Shown one piece after another: positions 24,110-36,513 of a stretch of 64,000 nucleotides of DNA. The notes under the pieces were generated by a model. It did not search any database, was not told the origin of the DNA, and was given only the letters and a program-made list of their open reading frames with translations. Source of the stretch: Histoplasma ohiense (lineage: Eukaryota; Ascomycota; Eurotiomycetes; Onygenales; Ajellomycetaceae). The position numbers were made by a program, and so were the translations under genes. The stretch is taken from the NCBI GenBank assembly GCA_017607445.1, contig JAEVHH010000004.1, positions 3,472,001 through 3,536,000 of the forward strand, given 5' to 3'. Each line of letters opens with the position of its first letter. Position 1 is the first letter of the stretch.

Positions 24110-27100
24110 GGAGTTGATTTCAATTTACCTTCTCATATTCTTTGAGAAGGTTATGGGAATTCAAAAGGTTATTAGAGGATTCTCAAGTATTCTCAGTATT
24201 AGAATATCCTTCCCACTTGACAAGATATTGCTTCTTATTATGGTGCAATTGTTTATTCAAAATAGCTTCAACAAAATATTCTGTTCTGTCTTTGAGTAGA
24301 ATGTCAGAAGGTTTCTTAGATTCTTCACCTGGTCTCTGATAATAGGGTTTCAACAAGGTAACATGGAAGACAGAATGCATAGATTTAAAGATTCTCAGAA
24401 GATCTAGTTGATATGCTTGTGATCTGATGATATTCAGAATTGTAAATGATTCAAATCATTTATCTTCAAGCTTGCAGCAAGATCTAGAAGTTGTTATATT
24501 CATGGAAGATAGAAGAACTTGATCTTCAATGACAAAGAATTTCTCTTGATGCCTTCTGTTATAGTATTCTGCTTGCTTTTCAAAGGATTTTTGGACTTTG
24601 ACTTGGAGGTTGCTTTGTATCTCTTGTAATTTCTTCACCCTTGCTGTAGCTAAGGGCTCAAGATCAATAGAGGTTACAGATTCAGATTCTTTATCAATTA
24701 CCCCTCTCAGTGAAACAGAATTGTAATCTAGTAGTGCTTGAAATGGTGGCATATCAATAGATGCTTGAGAAACAGAATTGTAGGTGAATTGTGTCTGTGG
24801 AAGTAGATTCACTCAGTTATTCTGATGGTAGTTCAAGTATGCTCATAAATAGTTCTCTAATGTTTGGTTCTGGTGTTCCATTTGCTCATTGGTTTGAGGG
24901 TGGAATGCTGTACTCAGGTTGCACTTAACTTGTAAATAATAACAGAATGTTGATCAGTAGTGACTGGTAAACAACTTATCTCTATCAGATATGATAGATG
25001 AAGATGAACTGTAATCACTTAGAATAGTATCTATGAACAACTCTGCAAAATCAGAAGCAGTAATTGAAGTCATGCAAGGAAAGTACTTAGCTAGTTTAGT
25101 ATAGCAGTTCAGTATGACCAAAATACTATCATAGATGATTCCCTTTTGAATTACTGGTGGTAATCCAACAATGAAATTCATAGCAAGAGAACTGAATGGT
25201 CTAGTAGACATGGGGATTTTGACAAGTTGCCTGTATGATTTATGCCTCTTAGCTTTAACATGCTGGCAGATATCACACTCTCTGATGTACATTTTGATGT
25301 CTTTTCAGAGCATATTCCAGTAATATTTGTGATGTAGAAGCTCTAAGATTCTGACAATATCAAAGTGATCTGCTCAGAGGTCATCATGATGTATTTGTAA
25401 TAACTTCTGAGTGATTGCTTTGCTAGAGGAAATATAGATAGCATGATTGCAATGTAGAAGTTCATGATCTTCATCTACTTACCAGATGATCAAAGAATCT
25501 CTGAAAATATCAGAGGCTTCTCTAAGAGTTCCAGACTCTGCACTATTCTCAATTTCTTGACTTTGAGTTACAGTAAAGGCATCCCTCTTCTGTAATTCTT
25601 TAATGAAGTCTAGAAGCTGATTAGTAGGCAGTTTGTGGTCTGTTTCATTCTCAGCAGCTTTCATTACTGCTAGATATAGCATGAGAAGTTCATGATCTTC
25701 AGTGTCAGTTCCAAAGAAACCTTGAAAACAAGAATACTCTGCAGAACAATCTGAGCTTCTCTGTATCAAAGATGATTCAGTATCTACTAAGCTGTTCTGA
25801 TCAAAGCTATGAAGTCTCTGATGGATTTTTTTCTGTAGAATCAGCAGCATTGATAGCTTTGAATCTACATTCTCAGAGAAAATAACATAGTCTGAATGTT
25901 TTGAAGATAGATTGACAGGGTTTAACTGTTCTGATTGATAGATCATATAGAAATCATAAGCAGATAGCTCTTCCACTCAATGTATCTGGCAGTTGTTCAA
26001 GCTTTTGATACTAAGGAAGTATTTCAGATTATCATGGTTGGTTATGATCTGAATTGAGTATGAATTGCCTTGCAGATAGTGTCGCCAGTGGTGAAATGAT
26101 GCCACTATAGTCAGAAGTTTCAAATCATGAGTGTCATAGTTTCTAGAAGCTTCAGAAAGCTTCTGTGAAAAGAATGCAATGAGCCTCTACTCTTTTCTTT
26201 GAGTAGACACTGAATTATCTATGTCTTTGCTTTGTTCTGATGCTATTTCCATAGCTTCTTGATAGGTTTCTGGTACTGATTCTAGATGTTGAGATAGAAT
26301 ATCAGCAATTTCATCCTTGCTTGCATCTGTTTCAACTTGGGTTTCCTTCTGTGGATTATAATGAATCAGTAGAATAGCTTGTGCAAATGCTTCTTTCAAA
26401 TTTACAAAAGCTTTTCTTGCTGAATCACTAAGTTGAAACTTAGTTTGCTTATCTGTAGTATTTTGAAGGAGATCTGTAAGAGGTGCAGCTATCTGTGAAA
26501 AAGCATATATGAATCTGCAATAAAAGTTCACAAATTCTATGAAAACTTGAATATCACAGACATCTTTAGATTCTGACCAATTTAGAATAGTTTCAACTCG
26601 GTTGTGATCCATGGCTATATCAGTAGATGATACAATATAGCCAAGAAATTCAATCTCAGTAGTGAAAAAGATGCATTTGCTTTTCTTAACATAAAGTTGA
26701 TATTTTTGTAAGTGTTTGAAGATTAATCAGAGGTGTTTTGTATGGTCTTTGATATTTTGGAAATAGATAAGAATGTCATCAAGATAAACAATGCAACAGA
26801 TATCAACTAGGCCTTTCAGCACTTCATTGATATAAGATTGAAATGTAGCAGAAGCATTACAGAGCCTCATAGACATAACTTGGAATTCATAGCTGCTGTA
26901 TTGAGTTCAAAACACTGTTTTCCATTCATCTCCTTCTGCTATTTGTATGTGGTAGTAGACATCTTGGAGATCTATTTTAGAGAAGATGATAGCACTCTGT
27001 AATTGATCTAACATTTCTTCAATGTGAGGGATTGAATATTGATCCTTTATAGTTATCTTGTTAAGGCCTCGATAATCTACACAAAGGTGTAGAGTTCCAT

Positions 27101-28817
27101 TCTTTTTCTTTGTGAATACAATAGATGCAGCAGCAGGGCTCTTTGTAGAATGAACCCACTGCTGTGACAGCATTTCTTCTAGATATTTGTGTAAGACATC
27201 TAGTTCTGCTATTGAGAGGTTGTATAAAGATTCATAAGAGGGTTTCTTTCTGTCTTGCAATTGAATATGATGTGATATGATGGGATTCTCATCCAACTTG
27301 GCTGCTGCTTCAGCAGAAAAGATATCTTTAAATTCAGTTAAGAGATCTTGTGGATTTTGAGGTAAAGTAGTTTTGTTAATAGAACATAGTTGTTCTGAAG
27401 AAGATTTGGTATTGCTGTCTCAAAAGTAGAGTGGTGTTGTAGGTGTTTCTTGCATAGAATGGATAAATTCTTCTGATTCTGTTATTTCAATCCTAGTATC
27501 TCTGATTCAATATTGCCATGATAATGCTTTTCAATTGATTAAAGAATTGACTGTTTGTAATCATGAAAGATCTAGATAAAGATCTTCATCTGCTAGATTA
27601 ACAGAATGAAAGCTAAGTTTACTTGCTCAAGTTTCACCTAGCCCATCAGTGACTCTATGAATAGTATTAACAATGTCATATTGATATCCTTGTTGTTCAT
27701 CAGAATATTGCACTTGAGATGGTGGTCCAATCTGTTTCCATCCTTTAGAAGTAGTGTAAGTATGAGAGATATAATTGAAATCTGCTCCAGAATTGACTAG
27801 ACATTGAATCAGCTCAGAATCATTAGAGGTGTCTAGTTGAATAGTGATGTACATGTGGAATCTATCATCTAGTCACTTCTCATCATTCTGAGTTTTGATG
27901 ATATGAGCTATCACAGGTGTGGGTTTTGATTTGTCTGTGGTTTGAGTTCATTTTTCCTTCTTATTACAATTCTTAAGAAGATGATCTGCCTCCCCACAGA
28001 ATAGGCAAAGATTATTATTCATGCAGTGTTGATGTTTCTCTATGATAAGCTTTTCAGCTGAGATTAGATTTTGTTGAGTCTTCAAAAAAGAGTCATCAGA
28101 GAATCACTTGATTCTGCATTTGTCATCACTCTTCTGATATCTATTTTGTGAAGAGGATTCTTATTTGTTGTTACTCCTTCTAGCATGGCTCCTATTAATG
28201 GCTTGAATTCGAGCAACTAGTGCAATCAATTCAGCTTGATTGATAGAAGAATCATGATGAGTTTGAATTTGATCTTATATTGCTGATGGTAATTTAGCAA
28301 AGAATAATTGAGCAAATAGTTCTTCTATATTAATTGCTAGATCATTGTGAATCTCATTAAATCTGGAGACAAATTGTTGAACTGATTGATTCAGTGGTTG
28401 CTTTAATTCTTCAAAGCAAATCACTGCTGTAAAGCCATGGTTGCAGACATCCTTCAGATCATTGTGCAGAAATTCCTTAAAGTTCTTTCATGAGAAAGAT
28501 TGATTTAATCTTTCAAGCTCTCTCTTTTTAGTAGCTCAAGTAGTTTCAATTGTTTTCTGTAATCATTTTGAAGCATAAATGATCTTGACTTCATTGGTAT
28601 TGTATTGAGTTGGGTTCAACTTATATATGCGTTCGAGAGCTCTTATGAATATATGGTATTCATGTAGATTGCTGTCATAATAGGCAGATGGATCAGTGAG
28701 CTGAATTTCCTGCTGATTAGCTGAGACAGATATTGCAGATGCTGCTAGCTCAACAACTGCTGATTGAGAAGTATTCAAGAGTGGATTGGCCTTGGACATG
28801 ATGATTAGAATACTCAA
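24110..28817 (-). pseudogene. C gag-pol (decayed but long open pieces)
   Basis: Gag starts at 28817 (MSILIIMSKANPLLNTSQ) with a CCHC knuckle, CLFCGEADHLLKNC, near 27.97-28.01 kb. Protease (27854-27627) reads LVNSGAD: the catalytic Asp is Asn, as expected from GTCGAT to GTCAAT. RT (27296-~26640) has LHLCVDYRGLNKITI, FSKIDLQDVYY and an intact YLDD near 26.78 kb. RNase H and tether follow (26612-25479), then integrase with CDICQ and the catalytic core (25292-24954). The chromodomain (24380-~24130) has VEAILNKQ..YLVKWEGYS and its next Trp is a TGA. Chromodomains target integration to heterochromatin in this clade. Confidence 0.8.
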
Positions 28818-28851
28818 TCCTTGAAGAGGTAAGAGATTGAGTGGATCAAAC

Positions 28852-29233
28852 TGTAAGCAGTGGTATGAGAATCAGCTGCTTATATCACAAGAAATCCTTA
28901 AGACTCTGCAAGGATTAAGTTGTAGAAGATAATATGGTAATATATCAGAGGGGATTCAGATTAATATTGATATTGTAGAATGTAGAGATCAAATTAAAAC
29001 AGAATGATTCACTGACCTCTAGAAGATTGAGTCAGCTGCTATCTATATACACAGTATCATAAACAGATTGAACTTGCTATGATGTAGATGGTATAGTATG
29101 ATGCAAGTGGCAAGATAATGCCTTGATTTCAAACCTGATATGATGTTGATGGTGCTATGTTCGGCGATGTCATATCTTTAGGGCAATCGCCAATTTCGGC
29201 CTAGCACTGGTAACTTAGTGCGGGTTTCTTACA
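28852..29233 (-). repeat. C 5' LTR
   Basis: 382 bp. Its last 75 bp (plus-strand view) keep CpG (tcggcgatg, aatcgcc, ttcggcc, gtgcggg) where the other LTR has TG or CA. Confidence 0.85.
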
Positions 29234-29238
29234 CTTAC

Positions 29239-32200
29239 ATCTGAGCATCAAAATATTTCTCAAAGACAGAAGATAAATCAAAAGTAGTGGAAGCAGTTGA
29301 TAATCATAAGATTAAATTATATGAACAACAAAGAGTTGCAATGAAGATTATTGATGATGAATACATTCTTCAAGAAGAATTCCACCATTTTGAAGAGGCT
29401 GATATTAGTGAATATGATGTAATTTTGAGCATGCTGTGATTGAAAGCTGTGAACTCTGATATTGACTGGGTGTGAAGATGCTGAATCTATAGAAAAGCAT
29501 TGAATATTAACCACATACATCTGAATACTGCTAAAGAATTCACAACACTAATTGATGATGACAATATTATATTCACTGTCTTACCATTACAAGCTGTGAG
29601 TGCAGCAACTGAGTCAAATATCTCAGATGATTATAAAGATTATCTTGATGTATTTCAAAAAGACATATCTGATGTGGAACATGCATCTCATGATCATGCC
29701 ATAGAGTTCAAACCTGGCAAGAAACCCTCATACTGACTGATATATAATTTATCACCTCAAGAACTCTCTGTCCTCTGAGAATATATCAAAAAAGCATTAG
29801 AGAAGAATTGGATACATCCATTCAAGAGCTCAGCCAGCACATCAGTGTTATTCACATCAAAGAAAAATGGAACCCTGCATCTTTGTGTGGATTATCAAGG
29901 ATTGAATGAAATAACAGTCAAGAATTGATATCCACTGCTCTTGATAAGTGAAATACTTGATAGATTAGCAGGTGCCAAAATATATACACAACTGAACCTT
30001 AGAGATGTGTATCATAGAATTCATATACAAGCAGAGAATGAATGAAAAACAGCATTTCAAACACAATATGAACATTTTGAATATCTAGTCTTATCTTTTG
30101 AGCTAATCAATGTCTCTGTGATCTTTCAATCTTATATCAACAAAGCTCTCAGTGATCTTTTAGACATATATTGCATGACTTATCTCAACAATATTGTAAT
30201 CTATTCAAACACATTTGATGAACATGTCGTCCATGTTAAGAACATGCTGGAATGGTTAAGATGATGAAGACTATATGTCAAATTTAGTAAGTGTATGTTT
30301 CACACAACAGAAATTGAATTTTTGAGTTTTGTGATTATCACACAGAGCATTACTGTTGAGAAACACTGTATTGACACAATTCTAGATTGATCAGAATTGT
30401 GAACTATCAACAAATTGCAAATATTTCTAGAATTCATCAATTTCTATCATTGATTTATATACAAGTTCTCAATAATAACAGCATCTCTGACTGAATTGTT
30501 AAAAGATTACAAAACAAAAAGAGGGAAGAATAACATATCTGTTCAGTTAGATGATAACTACAAGCATGCAATTTTGCAGTTAAAAGAATGCTTTACAAAA
30601 GCATCATTGTTGATTCACTTTGATCTGCAGTGAAAACTTCATATAGAAACAGACAGATCTGATATTGCAATTGCTGCAGTAATATCACAATTAATGAATA
30701 ATGATCACTGACATTCAATTGTGTTTTGGTCTAGAAAGCTCACAGAAACAGAAAGACATTATCAAATATATGATTTAGAAATGTTACTGATTGTAGAAAC
30801 TTTCAGACAATAATGTCACTACTTATATAATAGCAGACATTCAATAACTGTTTTATCTGACTATATCAATCTTCAATGCTTCATGACAATGAAGCAGCTA
30901 AATGGATGTCAGATTCACTGAATGGAAATACTCTCAGCATTTGATTTTGAAATAGAGCATCATTCTGAGAAAAATAATTCCACAGATGTATCAAGTCATC
31001 ATTCAGATTTTGTAAAACACACAGCTCTCTTGACAGAGCTTTCTACTCTGCAAGAGAAGCTGCATAAGAGGATCTTTAAATCACTAAAAACAAAAGAAAA
31101 TACAAAATTAGATCAATGTGTCAAAATGATGCAAAAAGATCTGCAAGCTAATGAAAATTGTTGAGTAAAGAAGCTTATAGTCATCAATGACAACAATCTC
31201 TGCAGAATAAAGAACACATCTGCAGATGAGAACAAAATTGCAGATATTACAGAATTAAATCTAGAGATTCTGATGTCATGAATTTTAGTCATCAAAATAT
31301 TTGAGTTCAAGACAGTCTATCATAAAGAGATAGTCAAATCTATCATCAAACTCTTACTACAGATTCAGAATAGAGACATCAGCACATCTGAACTTCACAG
31401 AAGACTAGAGATGAATGACACTAGTATAGATAATCATTCAATCTAAGCAGTAGATAAAAATAATCTGCTCAGAAAAGATGATAAAGTCTATATATCACAA
31501 AACAAGATTATAAGATATGAAATAATGAAAATGAATCACAATAATCTTCAAGATGATCATTTTGAATATGACAAAATCATCAAAGTGATCAAACACAAGT
31601 ACTTGTAACATGATATAAGTGATGAGATTGCAGAATATGTGAGAACTTGTGATGTTTGTCAATGTGTCAAGATACTGTGACACAAGCTGTATGGGTTGCT
31701 ACAATCACATTCAGTGTCAGATAAAAAATGGCATACAATTAGCATGAACTTTATTGAAGACCTGTCAGATAATAAAAAAAGAAGTCAAATCTATAATACT
31801 ATTATCATATTTATTGATTTATTCATCAAATGAGCTATAATTGTATCCACATCTTCAGAGCTAGATGCAGAAGAACTTACAGACATTATTATATGAAAAA
31901 TTGCAAAGAACTTTGATCTATCTGTGAATATTATTAGTAATCAAGATTCATTAATAAATAGCAAGTTTTGATTGATATTGTGTTATCTGCTTCATATTCA
32001 ACAAAAATTATCAACAGCATTCCATCTGCAAATTGACAGTCAGACAGAATGATTGAATCAGATGATTGAATATTATCTTCACACATATTGCAGCTATCAG
32101 CAAGATAATTGAATAGAATGGATTTCTCTGATGCAATGAGTATATAACAACATCTTTCACACATCAATAAAAATGACATCATCTGAAGCAATGATCAGCT

Positions 32201-32810
32201 GATCAACTGAACTTTGCATAGATGTGAAATCTCCAAGCACAAATATGTCAAAATTGATGATGAAACAAGTGAAATGAATGAAGCAAGCAGAGAACAAAAT
32301 TCAAGAATGTCTGAAAGCTGTCAAAGCAGCTGAGAAAAAGTATTACAATCAGCATCATATATCAAAAAACTTTAAGATAGAGAACTGAGTAATGCTGCAT
32401 GCAAAAAATATATTCATCTTGCAATTCTTATTCAAACTAGATCATTGATTTTTGAGTCTCTTTCAAATAATTGATATCCACAGTACACAGATGTACAAAC
32501 TGAAACTCACATTATAATATAAAAAAATTCATTTCATATTCCATGTTTCTCTTCTTGAACCATATCACACACATGATGGACAAATCCCACAAGCAGAATT
32601 GATAATTATAGATGTGCAAGAGAAATGAAAAGTTGAAGCTATATTAGATAAGTATCAGTATCATAGTCAAACACAATATCTTGTCAAATGAAAAGATTGT
32701 ACAGATGCAGATAATTCTTGAGAATCTGAGAAAAACTTGATGAACAGTCAGAAGTACTTGAAACAGTTTAATAAAATCTATCAGAAGTCAGTCAATAAAC
32801 AAAAACAAAG
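29239..32810 (+). pseudogene. B1 pol remnant: RT, RNase H, integrase, chromodomain
   Basis: Continues B1 after C. RT ~29.70-30.40 kb (GTLHLCVDYQGLNEITVKN; YxDD reads YLNN), RNase H ~30.64-31.05 kb, with open tether 30922-31164. Integrase spans ~31.5-32.3 kb with an H..H..CDVC zinc module and a fragmentary DDE core. A chromodomain (KVEAILDKYQ..QYLVK) lies at ~32.63-32.70 kb. TGA stops are spread throughout. Confidence 0.75.
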
Positions 32811-33547
32811 AAGATGACAATAACTGCTGAATATATCTATTTCATTCAGAAATTAAAAAACAGATCTGTCTCAGCTTGATCAGTGTTATTTGAGAAATTG
32901 TCATCAAAACAAATCTGTTTATTATTCTGGATTTTCTCAACTGATGAAGCACAATGTTTCAACAATGACTTGAAAGCTGTGACTGATGATATAATCATCA
33001 GAATCTCATCAATTATCATTTCAGCTGAAATCTTAGAAGAACTGTCTCATTGAATCTTCTGAATCTTCACAGCAAAGAATCTAATCATCACAGTCACAGT
33101 ACTCTGCAAAATGTTAATATTTGAAGCATTCACTTCAGTGACAATTAAATTCTCAGCAGTATTGATAACTGTCTGAGTCAATTCAACAGCATCTGCTGAC
33201 ATCTAATAGAAAGTTAATATTATATATCATAAAAACATTTGTTTTGAATAATAACTTATCAGAACACAGACATGCTTTGTCATCAAGCAGTGTTTGCATT
33301 TTTTACATTGATTCTCAGCAGACTCACAATGATGATGAGGAGACATTATCAAATATCAAATACAACAACAGCAATATGCTGCTGTATTTCTTTCTAACAC
33401 TTCAACAGAGCCATCTGCTTTCTCATCTTTGCCTACATTATCAGTCAACTCAAATAATGTATCAAGATCTTGGCTCAGCAAGGATGACATCAATGTAATA
33501 GCAGAATGTGAAAACATGCTTTCTGAAACACTGCTATAATCAAATAT

Positions 33548-33685
33548 TCGGCTCGATCGGTTCAATCGGTACAAACGGTACAATCGGTTCAACCGGTTCA
33601 ATCGGTACAACCGGTTCAATCGGTACAAACGGTACAATTGGTACAATCGGTGCAATCGGTTCAATCAGTTCAACTGATGCAAATG
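33548..33685 (+). repeat. 9-bp minisatellite, unit CGGTtCAAt, about 14 copies
   Basis: Units alternate CGGTTCAAT, CGGTACAAA, CGGTACAAT and CGGTTCAAC, so one frame reads Gly-Ser/Thr-Ile/Asn repeats. Nearly all units keep CpG although the flanking DNA has almost none. The unit also resembles the tRNA B-box core GGTTCRA. Confidence 0.85.
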
Positions 33686-34360
33686 ATTAAACCAGCATGA
33701 TGGGCTCATCTGTTTCAACTAGCTGTGGTGTAATCAGTACAGTCTGTATGCTGATTCAGTTGATATGCTTTCAGCTGCAGGCATGCACTCTTCTTCTCTC
33801 TTCTCACTGCTCTCTCTGTCTCTCTTCACTTCTTTCCTCTCACAATCTTCTTCAGTGCTCTCTCCTCTCTCTCTCTTCAGATTTGTGCTGAATCACATAA
33901 CTGCAAGATGTCACAGAGGGCACAGTCTTTTCTTCACTCTTCTCTTTATTTTTCTTTTCAGAATACTTACTTTTTCTCTTTTCTTTTGTCTATTTCATCT
34001 GTTCTTTCTCTGCTGTTAGAAGTATGGACAGTTCTCAGATCAACTGAGAGAGTTATTTCTCTTCATTCACTGTAAAGCCTTTCAGACACAGCAGTGGTGG
34101 TTTCCCTCAGAAATCACACTATAGCTCCATCATGAATGATCATACATTGAATCAGAAGTGAATGTACAGCTCAGTAAAATCCTTTTCAATGAGCTGAGTC
34201 TTCTCAAGAGTTGTCATCTGAATTCTGTTTTCTTTCTCTCTGTGTATATAGAAATCTCTTCAGTGTAGCATGTCTTCATGCTCTTCAGAAGGCTTCTGAA
34301 ACACAGACACTGTCTGTGTTTTCTCTGAAATGTTAAATCAATACAAACAAACAAACAAAG
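33548..34360 (+). mobile_element. SINE-like or truncated non-LTR insertion with 14-bp target duplication
   Basis: B2 and B4 lack this segment. It is flanked by ctataatcaaatat (33534-33547) and ctatgatcaaatat (34361-34374), 13 of 14 identical, and ends in an (ACAA)n tail, as expected of target-primed insertion. The 5' end is a CpG-rich 9-bp minisatellite; the middle has long pyrimidine tracts. No protein is recognised and the family is unknown. Confidence 0.7.
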
Positions 34361-35357
34361 CTATGATCAAATATCACATTCTGCTGTGACAATAGATCAT
34401 CAGAGTTCATATAGAATTCTAGAACCTCATCTGCATTCTCATAGATCTGCATATCAAGTACAAATCTCACAACAGCAGTTTGATATGTGACAAATCTCTC
34501 ATTCAGAACTTCATCAGAGAGCAGCATCTCATGAAATTCATCAATCAAAGATTGATCAATTTCATGAAAGTGCTCAGACATCTATAACCCATTAGTATTC
34601 TTAACAACCTCAGTTTAAGAAAACTTATGACAGCACAACTTCTATTTGATATATAGCAGATATGACAGTATATTCATTCATTATTCACAAAGCAAGAATA
34701 TACTGAAGAATTCTGCAATCTCTTCAGACAACTCAAGCAAATACTCTTGATGACAGACAGTATATCATTCTTCATAGACTTCAAATCAGCAACAGAAACA
34801 GCTGGTTCTGACATTCTATCATAACTTTAATCAGTATCAAGATCTTGTTCAAAGAAGAAGAAGAAGCAAAAGCAACAAGAAAGAAAAACAGATGTTGAAG
34901 ATTGAAATCAATATTGCAATATTAATCAAAAAGATTGCAACAACACAAAACTCAACCCAAAATGAAAAATGCAATCATGCAATCAAAACTTTGAATTTCA
35001 CAATAAAAATCATATAGAAAGATACAGTGTACTTTGTTTGATAAATTGATGTATTCTTTTTTAATAAAAAATTGTTGGTGGTGATGTTGATGATGATTTT
35101 CAGTGGAGTGTGATTTTTGATGTAGAAGTCAAAGAAAAGAGGTTCAGAAATTGTGTCTAAATTGTGATTGAACTGTATTGACACTGAAGATGAAAAAATG
35201 TTCTTCTGAAACAGCAACATTTTGAAATTAATCTCAACAATTAATTCAGCTCAATTCTGCAAACTCTATACAATATTAATCATGCAGCACATGTTACAAA
35301 CTTTGCATGTTGCAGTAAAAAGCTCTGAAAACCAGGTCTTTGAAGAAGAGAGATAAT

Positions 35358-35628
35358 TGTAATAGATGCAATAAAGATATCTATATTAGAAAATAACTAT
35401 ATGATGATAGAAGAACACAGAATACATCAGAATTAATGAGAAGAAATATAGTGCACAGCATTATAGATGGCTGTAGTGTGTGATGATCATCTATATAATA
35501 CTTGCTGATATTCATAGATATTAGAAGATCAGTGATTAGCTTTGAATAATAGAGATTGCTATCTTCTTAACATTCTACATATGTACTTCACACTACTCTT
35601 ATAATTATATCTACAATCATCTCTTACA
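35358..35628 (+). repeat. B1 3' LTR
   Basis: 271 bp, same length as the 5' LTR, followed by the target duplication ctcat. Confidence 0.85.
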
Positions 35629-35633
35629 CTCAT

Positions 35634-36173
35634 CTTCTTTGAGCTTGGCTTTTGTCTTTCATTTTCAGACTAGATAGGTTGAGAGCTCTTCTGTGAACTT
35701 GTTGAGAAGAGGGAGGCATTTTTTCCTTTCATACACAGAGAGTGTTGATATCTGTGTGGTTTCTGATGTATTCATGTTCAGATAATTCAGTTGTTGTTGA
35801 AACTCCACCATCTGCAAGAATTGCTGCTGAAGGAAATTATGAAGCTCAGTGTTATCTTCAGCAAGACTTCAGTTCTCACTCATGAAGAGGTGTTTGTAAT
35901 TCATTTTGTTTTTGTATGAGGCTATAGTTCTTAGTTCTGATAGCTTGGAGATCAGAAGGTTCAGTTCTTATTCTTGAAGAAAATACTTCATAAGCACTCA
36001 GACTTCTTTGCAGCACTATCACAGTAATGCAGCTTTGTAGAACTTTGAAAATTGCAGATGTTATCACAACAACACAGCTTTGTGAAGACTTGGTAACTTA
36101 TTCTTAACTTGAGCACCTGGGTGCAATTGTAAACATAGGGCACTCAGGCTGACACAGATGAATCAATTTGTAA
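35634..36173 (-). pseudogene. A4 gag N-terminal part and leader
   Basis: Minus-strand gag start with a Gln-rich helix (LHNFLQQQFLQM) near 35.8-35.9 kb, comparable to the LQQQMLQMTELQ of A1/A5, then ~100 bp of leader up to the 5' LTR piece at 36174. The AAGCTTGATCAAGCTT palindrome of the other A copies is absent here. Confidence 0.6.
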
Positions 36174-36217
36174 TGTAATGAGTGTACTTTGATTAATGAT
36201 CTAGCACTATTCTAAAT
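36174..36217 (-). repeat. A4 5' LTR fragment (44 bp)
   Basis: Matches the first 44 bp of the A4 3' LTR (tgtaatgagtgtac.. to ..ctaaat) and is then cut by A2. Confidence 0.7.
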
Positions 36218-36513
36218 TGTGACAGATTAGCATCTGTTAGTAATTAACTTACACAATCAACTCCTCTTCTGCACCTACTCATTCCTGGCTGTTGTGACCT
36301 TGTGTAACTCTCAATGTTCTTCCACTTCATGCTCTGTGCTTGTGTAGTCTCTAATGATTCTTTCATATAGCTTCTTATGTTCTCTCACTCTGTGTTCTGT
36401 GCTTGTGTAGTCTCTAATGATTCTTCTGTGTAGCTTCTTATGTTCTCCCACTCTGTGTTCCACACTTATATAGTCTCTAATGATTCTTCTGTGTAGCTCT
36501 CAATGATTTCTTC

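Larger units (their letters stand above)
22085..29233 (-). mobile_element. C: complete Ty3/gypsy chromovirus, family C, inserted in B1
   Basis: Two 382-bp LTRs (22085-22466 and 28852-29233), target duplication cttac at 22080-22084 and 29234-29238; B2 shows the undisturbed site at ~52118. Orientation is minus, with a purine-rich AGAGAGGGCAGT next to the 3' LTR. From right to left: gag, protease, RT, RNase H, integrase, chromodomain, then ~1.6 kb that holds a plus-strand accessory gene, then the 3' LTR. It is better preserved than A or B, with long open pieces and an intact RT YLDD box. Confidence 0.88.
32846..34814 (-). pseudogene. B1 copy of the family B antisense accessory gene
   Basis: Exon 1 34814-34629, exon 2 from 34581 split by the SINE-like insertion, exon 3 33202-32846 (357 nt, as in B2 and B4). 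Exon 1 begins MSEPAVSVADLKS and carries the six-Cys pattern. Both splice donors read ATAAGT instead of GTAAGT; comparison with B2 (CTGTAAGT versus TCATAAGT) points to a former CCG at the first donor. With the insertion and the stops this copy is dead. Confidence 0.7.
20504..35628 (+). mobile_element. B1: Ty3/gypsy chromovirus, family B, split by C and a SINE-like insertion
   Basis: Two 271-bp LTRs (20504-20774 and 35358-35628) flanked by the target duplication ctcat (20499-20503, 35629-35633). Without the two nested insertions the element is ~7.1 kb. Order on the plus strand: gag, protease, RT, RNase H, integrase, chromodomain; then an antisense accessory gene and the 3' LTR. B2 supplies the empty sites for both insertions. 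Confidence 0.85.
8818..36217 (-). mobile_element. A4: Ty3/gypsy chromovirus, family A, split by A5, an hAT-like element, B1 and A2
   Basis: A minus-strand element in pieces: 3' LTR 8818-9199, pol 9200-10931 and 17014-19470, gag 20340-20503 and 35634-~36080, leader, and a 44-bp piece of the 5' LTR at 36174-36217. Removing the nested insertions leaves an interior of about 4.9 kb, close to the 5.0 kb of A1 and A5, and the broken ends rejoin in the order of the intact copies. It is the oldest layer of the nest and is full of stop codons. The right part of its 5' LTR was not found beyond A2. Confidence 0.8.

Noticed and set aside
30160..30220. Alternative genetic code with TGA read as Trp, suggested by many TGA codons in pol
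   Set aside because: The host genes in 1-8100 use TGA as stop and TGG for Trp, and TGA alternates with CAA between copies, as expected from decay of CGA.
33508..33690. Gly-Ser-Ile-Gly repeat protein
   Set aside because: It is only a reading of the 9-bp minisatellite; there is no coding context around it.
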